Below, piece after piece: positions 23,950-31,111 of a stretch of DNA of 32,751 nucleotides (the first letter of the stretch is position 1; each line of letters starts with the position of its first letter). Position numbers and translations under genes: made by a program. Below the pieces are notes generated by a model, which was not told the DNA's origin, ran no database searches, and saw only the letters and a list, made by a program, of their open reading frames with translations. This DNA is from a virus: positions 1-32,751 of the IMG/VR virus record IMGVR_UViG_3300046499_000366, one strand, 5' to 3'.

Positions 23950-24281
23950 TCCATTTTTTGATCAAATTTCTTTTCTTTTTCAATATCACCAGGTTCTATG
24001 TGCTCTTTTTGTTCTAATCTTACTTTACCTAGCCATATTAGTAAACTATTTTCACCCTTATCAGTTAATCCCATCGCTTTAGCATATTGATGTGCTCTTA
24101 ATAAAGAATCACCTTTCGATCTCTTTTCTTGCAAGTAGACGCCAAAACCCACTTTTTTTTCTTCTTCAACCCTTCTATACAATGTTTCGGGGTGCATTCC
24201 TAAATAACCAGCTATTTCTGTGCCTTTACATCCCGCTATAAGCAATTGATCAACTTTTTCCCAATCAATTTCATAAGTCAT
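23871..24281 (-). CDS. terS: Terminase small subunit
   Basis: The 136 aa protein has a helix-turn-helix pattern IDWEKVDQLLIAGCKGTEIA then GYLGMHPETLYRRVEEEKKV, followed by an oligomerisation-like helix (SKGDSLLRAHQYAKAMG) and a Lys/Glu-rich tail. This combination, the size and the position just upstream of TerL fit a small terminase that recognises viral DNA and hands it to TerL. The gene overlaps the next upstream gene by 4 bp. Its end overlaps the plus-strand gene by 79 bp. Confidence 0.75.
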   Translation of the reverse strand: MTYEIDWEKVDQLLIAGCKGTEIAGYLGMHPETLYRRVEEEKKVGFGVYLQEKRSKGDSLLRAHQYAKAMGLTDKGENSLLIWLGKVRLEQKEHIEPGDIEKEKKFDQKMDQVLALLSSPSDLNIEESNINNETKS

Positions 24282-24541
24282 TTTTCATACCCACATGATG
24301 TACATTTATATTTACCACACCAATTTTTATTTGATGAGTCTTGCCATTGATAAATTCTACAGTTTTCACATTTCCATGCTTTGCCGGCAGTATTGTATTC
24401 TATAGTGTTCGCATTTAATGATATGCTGTAGATTAAGAATGGCAACAATAGAGCAAGCATAGACCAGAATGTTGCGTTGTCATATTCTTGTATTCTTTTT
24501 TTTTCATTTTTCTTGAAGATAGTTTCGTTATGTTGTTCCAT
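24278..24541 (-). CDS. Small membrane protein with zinc ribbon (87 aa)
   Basis: After a charged N-terminus (KKNEKKRIQEYDN) there is a hydrophobic segment FWSMLALLLPFLIYSISLNA (about 25-44), followed by two C-x-x-C pairs (CENC, CTSC) and a Cys/Trp-rich linker. The fold is likely a single-span membrane anchor with a zinc ribbon. It overlaps TerS by 4 bp. Such proteins are common in phage early or lysis regions, but the function is not known. Confidence 0.55.
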   Translation of the reverse strand: MEQHNETIFKKNEKKRIQEYDNATFWSMLALLLPFLIYSISLNANTIEYNTAGKAWKCENCRIYQWQDSSNKNWCGKYKCTSCGYEK

Positions 24542-24569
24542 GATTTTCTTATATAATTTATTTTGATTT

Positions 24570-24782
24570 TTAGTCTAGTTTTTCTTTACAGTTTGAGCAG
24601 TCAGAAAGTTGAACCCATTTAATGTAATCCCATATTGATGCATTCACAGCTAAATGAATAGCTATAGAAGCGGGATTTAATTCAAATGTTTTTTTACATT
24701 CTTCACAATATATTTGCAACGTGAGAGGTCCCCATTTAAGGTTTTCCTCTTTATCTTCAATCATTTTCATTAGTTGTTTCAT
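24570..24782 (-). CDS. Small Cys-pair protein (70 aa)
   Basis: Begins MKQLMKMIEDKEENLKWGPL. It contains YCEECKKTF and CSNCKEKLD, one zinc-ribbon pair. The intervening segment is hydrophobic (ASIAIHLAVNASIWDYI). It is one of several small zinc-binding proteins encoded in this strip. Function unknown. Confidence 0.5.
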   Translation of the reverse strand: MKQLMKMIEDKEENLKWGPLTLQIYCEECKKTFELNPASIAIHLAVNASIWDYIKWVQLSDCSNCKEKLD

Positions 24783-24817
24783 ATTCTGATTATATCATGA
24801 GAGTGATTTTAAGTCAA

Positions 24818-25288
24818 CTATGAAGATTTCTTTATTTTACTTCCGCATTTATCGCATACTCCTTTTTCTTCTTTCTTTCTGTCTGTATCCATATCATTTA
24901 TATCCGATCCGATCAATTCTTCGGGTTTAAATCCACTGGATAACAGCACATCAATATCCCATTCATTGGCTAATATATTAAAATCAAACTCACCGTAGGT
25001 TTTGTTGTCTTTGATGCATCGCGAATCTTGTATGTGGGATGGAAGGTCATGATCGATGACACATGGAATCTCTTTCATTTTAAGCTTTTTAGCAGCTCTA
25101 ACGCGTTGATTTCCTGCATAAACGTACATTCTAGCATTACACATGTTGACTAATACAGGCCTACAATTTAAGAATTCCGGATCTTCTTTAATGCTATGAC
25201 ATAGCTTATGCATTTGATCTTTTGTGATTTTGCGAGGGTTATTTTCTAATAGCACAAGATCTTTTATAGGAATGAGTTCAATTTTCAT
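24818..25288 (-). CDS. ParB N-terminal-domain protein
   Basis: The 156 aa protein has the ParB/sulfiredoxin-like domain pattern: LVLLENNPRKITKDQMHKL (about 12-30), LNCRPVLVNMCNARMYVYAG (about 39-58) and then NQRVRAAKKLKMKEIPCVI. The NNPR, the 'Y-V-Y-A-G-N-Q-R' and the helix R-A-A-K-K-L correspond to the nucleotide-binding part of the domain. A C-terminal CDKCGSKIKK pair looks like a small zinc site. Phages use such proteins as nucleases, methylation partners or regulators. The exact job is unknown. Confidence 0.75.
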   Translation of the reverse strand: MKIELIPIKDLVLLENNPRKITKDQMHKLCHSIKEDPEFLNCRPVLVNMCNARMYVYAGNQRVRAAKKLKMKEIPCVIDHDLPSHIQDSRCIKDNKTYGEFDFNILANEWDIDVLLSSGFKPEELIGSDINDMDTDRKKEEKGVCDKCGSKIKKSS

Positions 25289-25290
25289 GA

Positions 25291-25632
25291 TTAAAATGGG
25301 GGTTGCTCAAATTTTAAGTCGAATTGAGGTGGAATCTCCGGCATTATTAAAGGCCTAATATCATCTATTGTATTTTTTTGTAAAATTTTCTTTACATGTG
25401 ATAATATAAATTTTTTTGCTTCATCGGCTTCATAGCTGCTATCGAATTGAAAAGAAGGATAATAATTATCATCAATTTTTATTGAAGGAGCGTTAGAGAA
25501 GAATCCTTCCCCTTTTGGATTTTGAGCTATTTTGAATCTAAATATAAACCTTTTATCGGCTCTTATTGTTGCAATTCCTAAGTGTTTTTCATTCGGTGTT
25601 TCTGAGAAAGATAGAAATTCTAAGTTGTTCAT
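25291..25632 (-). CDS. Hypothetical protein with SpoVG-like pattern
   Basis: The 113 aa protein starts MNNLEFLSFSETPNEKHLGI. A central part IRADKRFIFRFKIAQNPKGE and FFSNAPSIKIDDNYYPSFQF resembles small nucleic-acid-binding folds (beta strands with a conserved APS-K segment, as in SpoVG-like proteins). A helix EADEAKKFILSHVKKIL follows. The gene is two bases from the ParB-domain gene, so they are co-translated. The fold assignment is tentative. Confidence 0.45.
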   Translation of the reverse strand: MNNLEFLSFSETPNEKHLGIATIRADKRFIFRFKIAQNPKGEGFFSNAPSIKIDDNYYPSFQFDSSYEADEAKKFILSHVKKILQKNTIDDIRPLIMPEIPPQFDLKFEQPPF

Positions 25633-25653
25633 GTTTTTCCTGTTTTTAAGTTG

Positions 25654-25770
25654 TTAACAATATGAGATTATAAAATATAATATAGATAATAAAAAAGCAA
25701 TAGTCATAATGATCATACTCCAAATTGCAATTGAAGTGCTTGGTTCAGGTAATTCATCTTTAAACGGCAT
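25654..25770 (-). CDS. Tiny membrane protein (38 aa)
   Basis: ATG 25770 to TAA 25654. The sequence MPFKDELPEPSTSIAIWSMI, then IMTIAFLLSILYFIISYC, has an acidic N-terminus and one hydrophobic segment of about 22 residues. Its start overlaps the end of the 147 aa gene by 11 bp. It is too short to class; an inner-membrane micropeptide is plausible. Confidence 0.45.
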   Translation of the reverse strand: MPFKDELPEPSTSIAIWSMIIMTIAFLLSILYFIISYC

Positions 25771-26203
25771 ATTTTTTCCTGTTTTTTTCTTTAAATTTTT
25801 CTTTGCATTCTTTGTGTTTGCATCCACAGCTTTTTACTAAATTATGATTTAATTTACGAGCTTCTATTACCTTTTTATTTCCACATATACATTTACATAA
25901 TAAATGCGCTCCATTCCCATGTCCTAGATGATCATAATCATATTCAATTACAGTAAGTCTATCAAATCTTTTTCCGATATATTTTTTATAGGGATATCCG
26001 GCATGAGCTTGACCGATAATTGACCTTAAGCATCCGCAAGACTTTGTTTTTCCGGAGGCTATAGAACGAGCTTCAATTATTTTATACTTACCACATGTGC
26101 ATTTACAAAGATATGTAGGTCTATTTTTTATGCTTCCATTGTAGTCAATAATAGTTAATAAGCTATACTTTTCACCTATCTCTAATACTGTTTTTTTACT
26201 CAT
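25760..26203 (-). CDS. Double zinc-ribbon DNA-binding-like protein (147 aa)
   Basis: Two copies of the same module occur at about 9-60 and 75-130: G-x-(R/K)-(F/Y)-x-(R/L)-LT(V/I)I followed by L-C-K-C-x-CG-x-x-K and KSCGC. Each copy should bind zinc and contact DNA. The same module is at the C-terminus of the HNH-like enzyme at 13681-14340. This protein has no nuclease part. It may be a stand-alone DNA-binding domain derived from a homing enzyme. It overlaps RusA by four bases. Confidence 0.65.
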   Translation of the reverse strand: MSKKTVLEIGEKYSLLTIIDYNGSIKNRPTYLCKCTCGKYKIIEARSIASGKTKSCGCLRSIIGQAHAGYPYKKYIGKRFDRLTVIEYDYDHLGHGNGAHLLCKCICGNKKVIEARKLNHNLVKSCGCKHKECKEKFKEKNRKKYAV

Positions 26204-26646
26204 TTTATAGATATTATTGTTTTTGGTTCTTCAACGTATACTTTTCTAGCTGCAAGTTTATTTATTTTTTTATCATCCATCCATAATATACCATTTCCAC
26301 AATCAAGAACAAATTTTATCAAATTATCAATATCAGGTTTTACAACGTGTGGTATATCGCATAGGTCAGGCATATTTTTTTTACGTTTTGATTGAGGGTA
26401 TGGCATTCCAAAAATAATAACAACATCATAACTTTCTTTTGAAAGAAGGTAGTCTATTGAATTCAAACAGGTAAGCTGACTCATTATTTTTTTCTTAAAT
26501 GTTTTCTTTTCTACTGTTTGAGAATCAAATGAAACTATCCTGTCAAACTTCATCATTGAACGATGTCTAGCTAAAGGCGTAGGGTTCCCATTAACAGTAA
26601 TTACCATAGAAAAATCTTCTTTGCTTGATTCCCAATGTATAGACAT
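26200..26646 (-). CDS. rusA: RusA-like Holliday junction resolvase
   Basis: The signature KPDIDNLIKFVLDCGNGILW and then MDDKKI is the conserved RusA core with the catalytic Asp residues. It lies near the C-terminus as usual. The N-terminal NGNPTPLARHRSM is also typical. I start at ATG 26646 (MSIHWESS...), which avoids the overlap with the upstream gene; a longer reading from 26694 is open, and an internal ATG 39 bases downstream is also possible. RusA resolves branched DNA formed by phage replication and recombination. Products at the same locus include a replication-initiator-like gene. Confidence 0.8.
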   Translation of the reverse strand: MSIHWESSKEDFSMVITVNGNPTPLARHRSMMKFDRIVSFDSQTVEKKTFKKKIMSQLTCLNSIDYLLSKESYDVVIIFGMPYPQSKRKKNMPDLCDIPHVVKPDIDNLIKFVLDCGNGILWMDDKKINKLAARKVYVEEPKTIISIK

Positions 26647-26653
26647 TAATGGC

Positions 26654-26824
26654 CTAATTTTTCGTTTTAAAGCTATTTGGCGATGTTTTATCAAATTCTG
26701 GCATAAAGTTACGATCTAGCAAAAATAACGGATTCCCAGCATATTTATGAGTTTTTTCGTATTTAACTTTCTTCCGTATCCAATTCTCATTAACTTTTTT
26801 AAAGCGCTTATCCATTTTGACCAT
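26654..26824 (-). CDS. Small hypothetical protein (56 aa)
   Basis: ATG 26824 to TAG 26654-26656. The product MVKMDKRFKKVNENWIRKKV, then YEKTHKYAGNPLFLLDRNF and MPEFDKTSPNS, has normal phage codon use. Another frame in the same DNA (73 aa from ATG 26934) is open too; a one-base shift at the A8 run at 26829-26836 would join its first half to this protein. I judge this 56 aa frame the more likely gene. Confidence 0.4.
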   Translation of the reverse strand: MVKMDKRFKKVNENWIRKKVKYEKTHKYAGNPLFLLDRNFMPEFDKTSPNSFKTKN

Positions 26825-26900
26825 AAGAAAACTTTTTTTTCATATCTAAAACATTGAAGAAAATATTGCAATGTTATATTTTGACCGAGGCGGCAATAGT

Positions 26901-26930
26901 CCCCATAGCACATTGCTATGGGGTTTTTTT
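26901..26930 (+). terminator. Plus-strand intrinsic terminator hairpin
   Basis: A perfect 10-bp stem CCCCATAGCA / TGCTATGGGG with a three-base loop is followed at once by seven T. This is a textbook intrinsic terminator in the plus direction. All genes around it are on the minus strand, so it would stop antisense transcription. On the minus strand no T-run follows the stem. Confidence 0.7.
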
Positions 26931-26941
26931 CTTCCATTTTG

Positions 26942-27886
26942 TTACTCCTTAATATAGTAAAATTTTTGTTTGTGTAGAGCATGGTTAAGTTGCTCTTTAA
27001 AAGATTTTTCATCGTAATTGATGCATTCAGGCAATGACATGCCTGATAATGGATAGACTTCAATATATTGAGGTCCGCAATGATAGCCGGCAAATTTGCT
27101 GGCTATCTTTCCTGCTAAAGACAATGCGTATTTTCTGTTTTCCTCCTCCGTAGCTTGTTTATTTAATGGAATTTTAGGCTTTTCTTTGATTGCCCACGTT
27201 AAAGCTTGAGCTAAAGTAGTTTTAATTTCCGTATCCGGATGCGTAGCCCATAAAACAGCTTGTTCAACCTCTTCTTCGGAAGACTTGCAAAGTCTTTCCT
27301 TCACATCATTCGTTAGATCTAAACCTTCTAAACATTTAAAAAAAACAACAGCAGGCGCCGCAGGCTGTTGTTGTTCTTCTTTTGTGTTATCTTCTTGGTT
27401 ATTATCTTGTGTTATACAAGGTGACATTTTGTCATTTTGGATGGGTACATTAGGTAAACCTGCATGAGTACCTTTTGTACTCATCGAAAAGATTTTTTTA
27501 ATTCCAAATATTTCTTCATTAACTAAGCAATACCAAGTTGTTCTGTCAAATTTATTTTTACTGTGATATCCTTCAATTAATAAATTGGCATCTACTAAAG
27601 ATTTTATAGATGATTTAATTTGTTTTTCAGACAAATAACCAAAATATTGAGACATTGAAGAAATTGTTTCATACATCCAGGTTTTTCCATCTATAAAATT
27701 ATGACCTTTATGGAAGTTTGTTTTTATCCAATAAATAATATGATTATAAACTATTGCTGCGTTTACACCTAATTGTCGAGCTATTCCAACATCAAATGAA
27801 TTAGAATATCCTGATGGTATTATTGATTTTTCTTGCGGAGAAATGGGCTGTGTAGTAGCATTGGAATTAGAAAAAGCCGAGGGCAT
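26942..27886 (-). CDS. Replication initiator-like winged-helix protein
   Basis: The 314 aa protein has a winged-helix pattern in the first 130 residues (IARQLGVNAAIVYNHIIYW, TWMYETISSMSQYFGYLSEK, IKSSIKSLVDANLLIEGYHS, then TTWYCLVNEE), typical of phage replisome organisers and plasmid Rep-like proteins. A Gln/Pro-rich linker (about 160-180) leads to a helical C-terminal domain (ALTWAIKEKPKIPLNK, AGKIASKFAGYH). The linker and C-terminal domain suggest helicase-loading interactions, as in DnaD-like phage proteins. It sits upstream of RusA and next to a structured stretch that could be an origin. Direct origin binding is inferred. Confidence 0.65.
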   Translation of the reverse strand: MPSAFSNSNATTQPISPQEKSIIPSGYSNSFDVGIARQLGVNAAIVYNHIIYWIKTNFHKGHNFIDGKTWMYETISSMSQYFGYLSEKQIKSSIKSLVDANLLIEGYHSKNKFDRTTWYCLVNEEIFGIKKIFSMSTKGTHAGLPNVPIQNDKMSPCITQDNNQEDNTKEEQQQPAAPAVVFFKCLEGLDLTNDVKERLCKSSEEEVEQAVLWATHPDTEIKTTLAQALTWAIKEKPKIPLNKQATEEENRKYALSLAGKIASKFAGYHCGPQYIEVYPLSGMSLPECINYDEKSFKEQLNHALHKQKFYYIKE

Positions 27887-27976
27887 AAAGAAACATCCTT
27901 TTCCCCTGGTTTTTTTGTTTGTACTACTTGAAGTTTTATGGCCGACATGGTATATTGACCTTAAGACTTAGCAGTA

Positions 27977-28077
27977 TTTTAGAGCGGGTTCGGGGAAGTT
28001 CCTCGCTCTAAAACCAAAAGAGTAGCTTAATCTATGATTAAGCATCAACTCAAAAGTGAGGGACTCGTAAGAGTCCC
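27977..28077. repeat. Cluster of three inverted repeats upstream of the replication gene
   Basis: In the 198 bp gap between two genes there are three perfect inverted repeats: TTTTAGAGCG/CGCTCTAAAA (27977-28013), GCTTAATC/GATTAAGC with loop TAT (28025-28043) and GGGACTC/GAGTCCC with loop GTAA (28060-28077). The last is followed by AAACTTTTT on the plus strand. The cluster may be a structured leader of the replication gene or part of an origin. No iterons or DnaA-like boxes were noticed. Confidence 0.45.
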
Positions 28078-28084
28078 AAACTTT

Positions 28085-28225
28085 TTATTCTTCAATGATC
28101 GTCATATCTTGCGAATACTCATCAATAAAATCTTCAATTTCTTCTTCACTAAGCTTTTGCTTTTTTCTTAAAAAGATATACGACTGAAATTCTTGCATGA
28201 GATCGATTAATATATCCTTGTCCAT
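28085..28225 (-). CDS. Small acidic protein (46 aa)
   Basis: I start at ATG 28225, eight bases behind AGAGG, not at the longer ATG 28267. The sequence is MDKDILIDLMQEFQSYIFLR and KKQKLSEEEIEDFIDEYSQD. Two helices and many Glu/Asp are expected. No family is recognised. It lies in the early operon between the Cro-like and replication genes. Confidence 0.5.
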   Translation of the reverse strand: MDKDILIDLMQEFQSYIFLRKKQKLSEEEIEDFIDEYSQDMTIIEE

Positions 28226-28323
28226 TTTTTCCTCTTGCTTTAATGTGTGTGTGATGCTAAACTCCATGCAGACTATCCCAAGTAGTTTAAGATTTCATTT
28301 TCATGAAATCTCCTCGTTGTTAT

Positions 28324-28347
28324 CCCCGGTTTAATCCGGGGTTTTTT
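28324..28347 (+). terminator. Plus-strand intrinsic terminator hairpin
   Basis: CCCCGG-TTTAAT-CCGGGG followed by six T gives a strong intrinsic terminator on the plus strand. It lies at the 3' end of the minus-strand Cro-like gene, overlapping the last two bases of its stop. Like the one at 26901, it faces against the genes around it. Confidence 0.65.
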
Positions 28348-28576
28348 ATTTTATTCTACCGCAAGTAGGACACCGACATTTTACTTTTTCTAGATAGCCT
28401 AATTCTTCCGGCGTTACCTCGCCTCTAGTGTAATTGCTAACTAACCTTGCTAGCTTCTTGCCAGGACTTATGCGCCCACTAAAGATAGCACACAGATAAT
28501 TTTTTTTATAATTTAGGACTTCTTCCATTTCATTTAAACCAATTTTATTCTTTTGCATCCATTCCTTTATTCTCAT
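28346..28576 (-). CDS. Cro-like helix-turn-helix regulator
   Basis: The 76 aa protein MRIKEWMQKNKIGLNEMEEV, NYKKNYLCAIFSGRISPGKK and LARLVSNYTRGEVTPEELGY has the helix-turn-helix arrangement of Cro/C2-type repressors: helix, helix, 'Y-L-x-x-I-x-S-G-R-x-x-P', then recognition. A C-terminal CRCPTCGRIK is an extra zinc-like tail. A very strong AGGAGG precedes the ATG at 28576. It is the first gene of the leftward early operon and faces the rightward early operon, a switch-like arrangement. Confidence 0.7.
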   Translation of the reverse strand: MRIKEWMQKNKIGLNEMEEVLNYKKNYLCAIFSGRISPGKKLARLVSNYTRGEVTPEELGYLEKVKCRCPTCGRIK

Positions 28577-28603
28577 GTATTACCTCCTTTTATTGTTCTA
28601 GCC

Positions 28604-28671
28604 TAGCACTTTACATTTTTTACGTAAATAGAGAAAAAGCTATTGTGCTAAATTTGATTGTGTGCTATATT
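28604..28671 (+). promoter_or_regulatory. Divergent early promoter with GTGCTA repeats
   Basis: On the plus strand TTGTGC (28643-28648) and TATATT (28666-28671) are separated by 17 bp, a good sigma70-type promoter for the genes from 28774. The six bases GTGCTA occur at 28645-28650 and 28662-28667, overlapping the -35 and -10, and inverted (TAGCAC) at 28604-28609, close to the leftward start of the Cro-like gene. The repeats are likely operators of that regulator. The sites were found by eye. Confidence 0.5.
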
Positions 28672-28773
28672 TAAGTTATCGAAAGCAACAGTCTCCCTGA
28701 TACCTAGATGAAAAAGACTAGCAGGTTGTAGCGTAGCCAAGATACAAAAACAACATAAACTTGGGAGTTTACA

Positions 28774-29217
28774 ATGTTTGATTATTATGAATTTGATCCT
28801 GTAGCAGAAGAAGGGCTTTTAAGACCTAGTCAAGTTAATAGAGTAAGAAAATCTTTAGAAGATCTTATAGATATTATTTATGATCCATCTTCATCAGTTG
28901 ATGAGGAGATAGATTTACAAATAAGAAAAATTGCTTCCGAATTAGGTGTATATGTGCCTTCCAATTCAAAATTTGAAAGATTTGGAGGATACTACATTGA
29001 GAGTCAAATTAAACTCTTATATAAATTAGAAGATCTATATTTTATTTTCAGAGATAAAGAAAAAGCAAAAGAACACTTGTCAATAAGAATTGACGACTTT
29101 GAAAAACTAGGATTAACTGAACTTGACATATCTAATTTTTGTGATAGTGATTTTTATAGTGATAGATGTAAAAAAGTTTTGGATAATATCCATAATGGAG
29201 TAGAAAGTGTGCTCTAA
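28774..29217 (+). CDS. First gene of the rightward early operon, unknown (147 aa)
   Basis: The protein MFDYYEFDPVAEEGLLRPSQ is acidic and helical, with VNRVRKSLEDLIDIIYDPSS and later YIESQIKLLYKLEDLYFIFR. GGGAG lies before the ATG. It has no Cys pairs or signal peptide. It is the first gene after the divergent promoter. No family recognised; early phage regulators or host-takeover proteins are common in this place. Confidence 0.5.
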   Translation: MFDYYEFDPVAEEGLLRPSQVNRVRKSLEDLIDIIYDPSSSVDEEIDLQIRKIASELGVYVPSNSKFERFGGYYIESQIKLLYKLEDLYFIFRDKEKAKEHLSIRIDDFEKLGLTELDISNFCDSDFYSDRCKKVLDNIHNGVESVL

Positions 29218-29383
29218 GAATTGTTTGATAAACTCAATTGAAATGTTACAAATTAGCGCATGGGAACATGCGTTAAAATATAGATACGACCCTGTAATTG
29301 GAAAGATCTACGAAAGACAACTTGAAAATTTAAACATTTTATTAGAACACGCTAAAGGAATTAATTATGAATCAATCAGATAA
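29207..29383 (+). CDS. Small helical protein (58 aa, GTG start)
   Basis: From GTG 29207 (GGAG eight bases upstream) to TAA 29381-29383. The sequence is MCSKNCLINSIEMLQISAWE, HALKYRYDPVIGKIYERQLE and NLNILLEHAKGINYESIR. It overlaps the previous gene by 11 bp and the ERF gene by 17 bp, so it is translated with them. Function unknown. Confidence 0.5.
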   Translation: MCSKNCLINSIEMLQISAWEHALKYRYDPVIGKIYERQLENLNILLEHAKGINYESIR

Positions 29384-29999
29384 CATATCAGAGCTAGCAA
29401 CTGCTTTATCAAAAGCTCAAAGCGAAATACAAGGAGCAAAAAAAGATTGTGCTAACCCCTTCTTCAAAAGTAAATATGCTGATTTGTCTAGTATTTGGGA
29501 TGCTTGTCGGGAACCTCTCACAAAAAACGGACTTTCTGTCATACAAACAACTAGTGAGCGTGACGGTAGTATTTATCTTTATACTACTTTGGCACATAGT
29601 TCGGGGCAGTGGATCAGATCTGAGTTAAAAGTTATAGTTGGAAAGCCTGATATACAAGCTTTGGGCTCTAGCTTGACTTACTGCCGTAGATATTCATTGG
29701 CAATGATTGCAGGTGTTTGCCCTGAAGATGACGACGGTAACGCAGGTTCGCAACCACACAAGATTGTAAATACTGAACAAAAAATTAGTCAAACAGAAAT
29801 AGATAACATCAGACATTTATTATCATTATGTCCCAAAGGTTTTGAACCCTGGTTACTGAATGTAATTCAAGTAAAGTCAGTTGAAGAAATACCAATTTCT
29901 AAATATGAAGAATGCATTAAAAGAATAGACTCATATTTTGAAGATCAAAGACTTAAACAACAAATACAACTTGGGATAGAAAATGAACGAAAAAACTGA
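29367..29999 (+). CDS. erf: ERF-type single-strand annealing protein
   Basis: The 210 aa protein has the ERF signature: SEIQGAKKDCANPFFKSKYA, DLSSIWDACREPLTKNGLSV and the downstream GSSLTYCRRYSLAMIAGVCP then EDDDGNA. These are the conserved core of ERF-family recombinases, which anneal single-stranded DNA. AAAGGA lies before ATG 29367. It overlaps the YqaJ-type exonuclease by 17 bp, so the pair forms a phage recombination module (exonuclease plus annealing protein). It is likely needed for replication or genome repair. Confidence 0.9.
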   Translation: MNQSDNISELATALSKAQSEIQGAKKDCANPFFKSKYADLSSIWDACREPLTKNGLSVIQTTSERDGSIYLYTTLAHSSGQWIRSELKVIVGKPDIQALGSSLTYCRRYSLAMIAGVCPEDDDGNAGSQPHKIVNTEQKISQTEIDNIRHLLSLCPKGFEPWLLNVIQVKSVEEIPISKYEECIKRIDSYFEDQRLKQQIQLGIENERKN

Positions 30000-30882
30000 A
30001 TGTGAATTTAATTCAAAATTAATTTTAGAATCACTAGCTTGTGGAGATCCGTACTTGAGAAGAAACTTTATAGGCGCTAGCGATGCCCCCATTATAATGG
30101 GGGTTTCTCCCTGGAAAACACCTGTCCAGTTGTATAATGAAAAAATTGGAGCAGCTATTCCACAACAAGAAAATGAATATATGGCCAGAGGAACACATCT
30201 TGAAAGTGAAGCCAGAAATAAATTTGAAGAAATTATGGAATCATCATTCCCTGCTAAAAGATTTTTCAGTAAAAAATATGATTGGATGATGGCTAGTTTA
30301 GATGGATTTAATGAGTTGGAAGAAGCAGCAGTAGAAATAAAATGCCCTGGAAAAAAGAGTCATTCAATTGCTAAATCAGGTGTAATACCGGATGTTTATA
30401 TTCCACAATTACAACATCAGATGTTTGTTTGTGATATTAAGAAAATTTATTATTTTAGTTATGTGTCAGCAGATGATTACTTTCTTTTGGTGTGTAAAAG
30501 GGATGATGATTACATTGAAAAGTTAATAGAAAAAGAATTGGAATTTTGGAATTGTTTGTGCAACATGAGTTCTCCGGAAATGACAAATAGAGATTTTGAA
30601 GTAAAAGATGACTTTGGATGGGAAACTCTTTGTTCTGAATGGAAGCAAATACAAAAAGATAAAAAAAAACTATTGGAAAGTGAAGAGATAATAAAGAAAT
30701 ATTTGATCATTACATGTGAAAATAAAAACTGTGTAGGATCTAATGTTAGAGTTCAAAAGATAAAGAGACAAGGTGCTATAGATTATTCTAAAATATTTGA
30801 ACTATCAAATGTTGACTTAGAAAAGTATAGAAAAGAAGAAAGCGAATATTGGAAAATTACATTAATTGATGATGAGGATTGA
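29983..30882 (+). CDS. YqaJ-type exonuclease
   Basis: The 299 aa protein has the YqaJ/lambda-exonuclease-like nuclease pattern: RRNFIGASDAPIIMGVSPWK (about 22-41), YMARGTHLESEARNKFEE (about 60-77), WMMASLDGFNELEEAAVEIK (about 96-115) and QLQHQMFVCDIKKIYYFSYV. The DG..(E)...VEIKCP segment has the catalytic Asp, Glu and Lys, and 'Q-(L/M)-Q-H-Q' is the usual bridge. It degrades one DNA strand to give substrate for the ERF protein. The overlap with ERF means tight co-expression. Confidence 0.9.
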   Translation: MNEKTECEFNSKLILESLACGDPYLRRNFIGASDAPIIMGVSPWKTPVQLYNEKIGAAIPQQENEYMARGTHLESEARNKFEEIMESSFPAKRFFSKKYDWMMASLDGFNELEEAAVEIKCPGKKSHSIAKSGVIPDVYIPQLQHQMFVCDIKKIYYFSYVSADDYFLLVCKRDDDYIEKLIEKELEFWNCLCNMSSPEMTNRDFEVKDDFGWETLCSEWKQIQKDKKKLLESEEIIKKYLIITCENKNCVGSNVRVQKIKRQGAIDYSKIFELSNVDLEKYRKEESEYWKITLIDDED

Positions 30883-30883
30883 G

Positions 30884-31111
30884 ATGAAAAGTATATTTTG
30901 TATATGCATGTTAATTCCGTTTATTTTAAGCGCAAATATGGGTTCTCTAAAAAGAGAACTTAAATTAAAATCTAAAGAAACTCTCCTTAACATGAGTGAA
31001 AATCATTTGATGAATTATCATTTTTATCTGTGCGGTAGAAATGAAGCTCTTTTTGAAATTTTGTTACTAATTGAAAAAATGGAAATGGAAAGTGGCGCGA
31101 AAGAAAAATGA
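30884..31111 (+). CDS. Small exported or membrane protein (75 aa)
   Basis: I start at ATG 30884, directly after the exonuclease stop, with GAGG seven bases upstream. The first 18 residues (MKSIFCICMLIPFILSAN) look like a signal peptide or single anchor with a Cys. The remainder is helical and charged (SLKRELKLKSKETLLNMSEN). The function is unknown; a small accessory protein of the host envelope is possible. Confidence 0.5.
   Translation: MKSIFCICMLIPFILSANMGSLKRELKLKSKETLLNMSENHLMNYHFYLCGRNEALFEILLLIEKMEMESGAKEK

Noticed and set aside
26716-27093. 125 aa minus-strand ORF as a gene
   Set aside because: Its 5' half is antiphase within the replication gene, and it includes a terminator hairpin; a 56 aa frame in the same DNA looks better.
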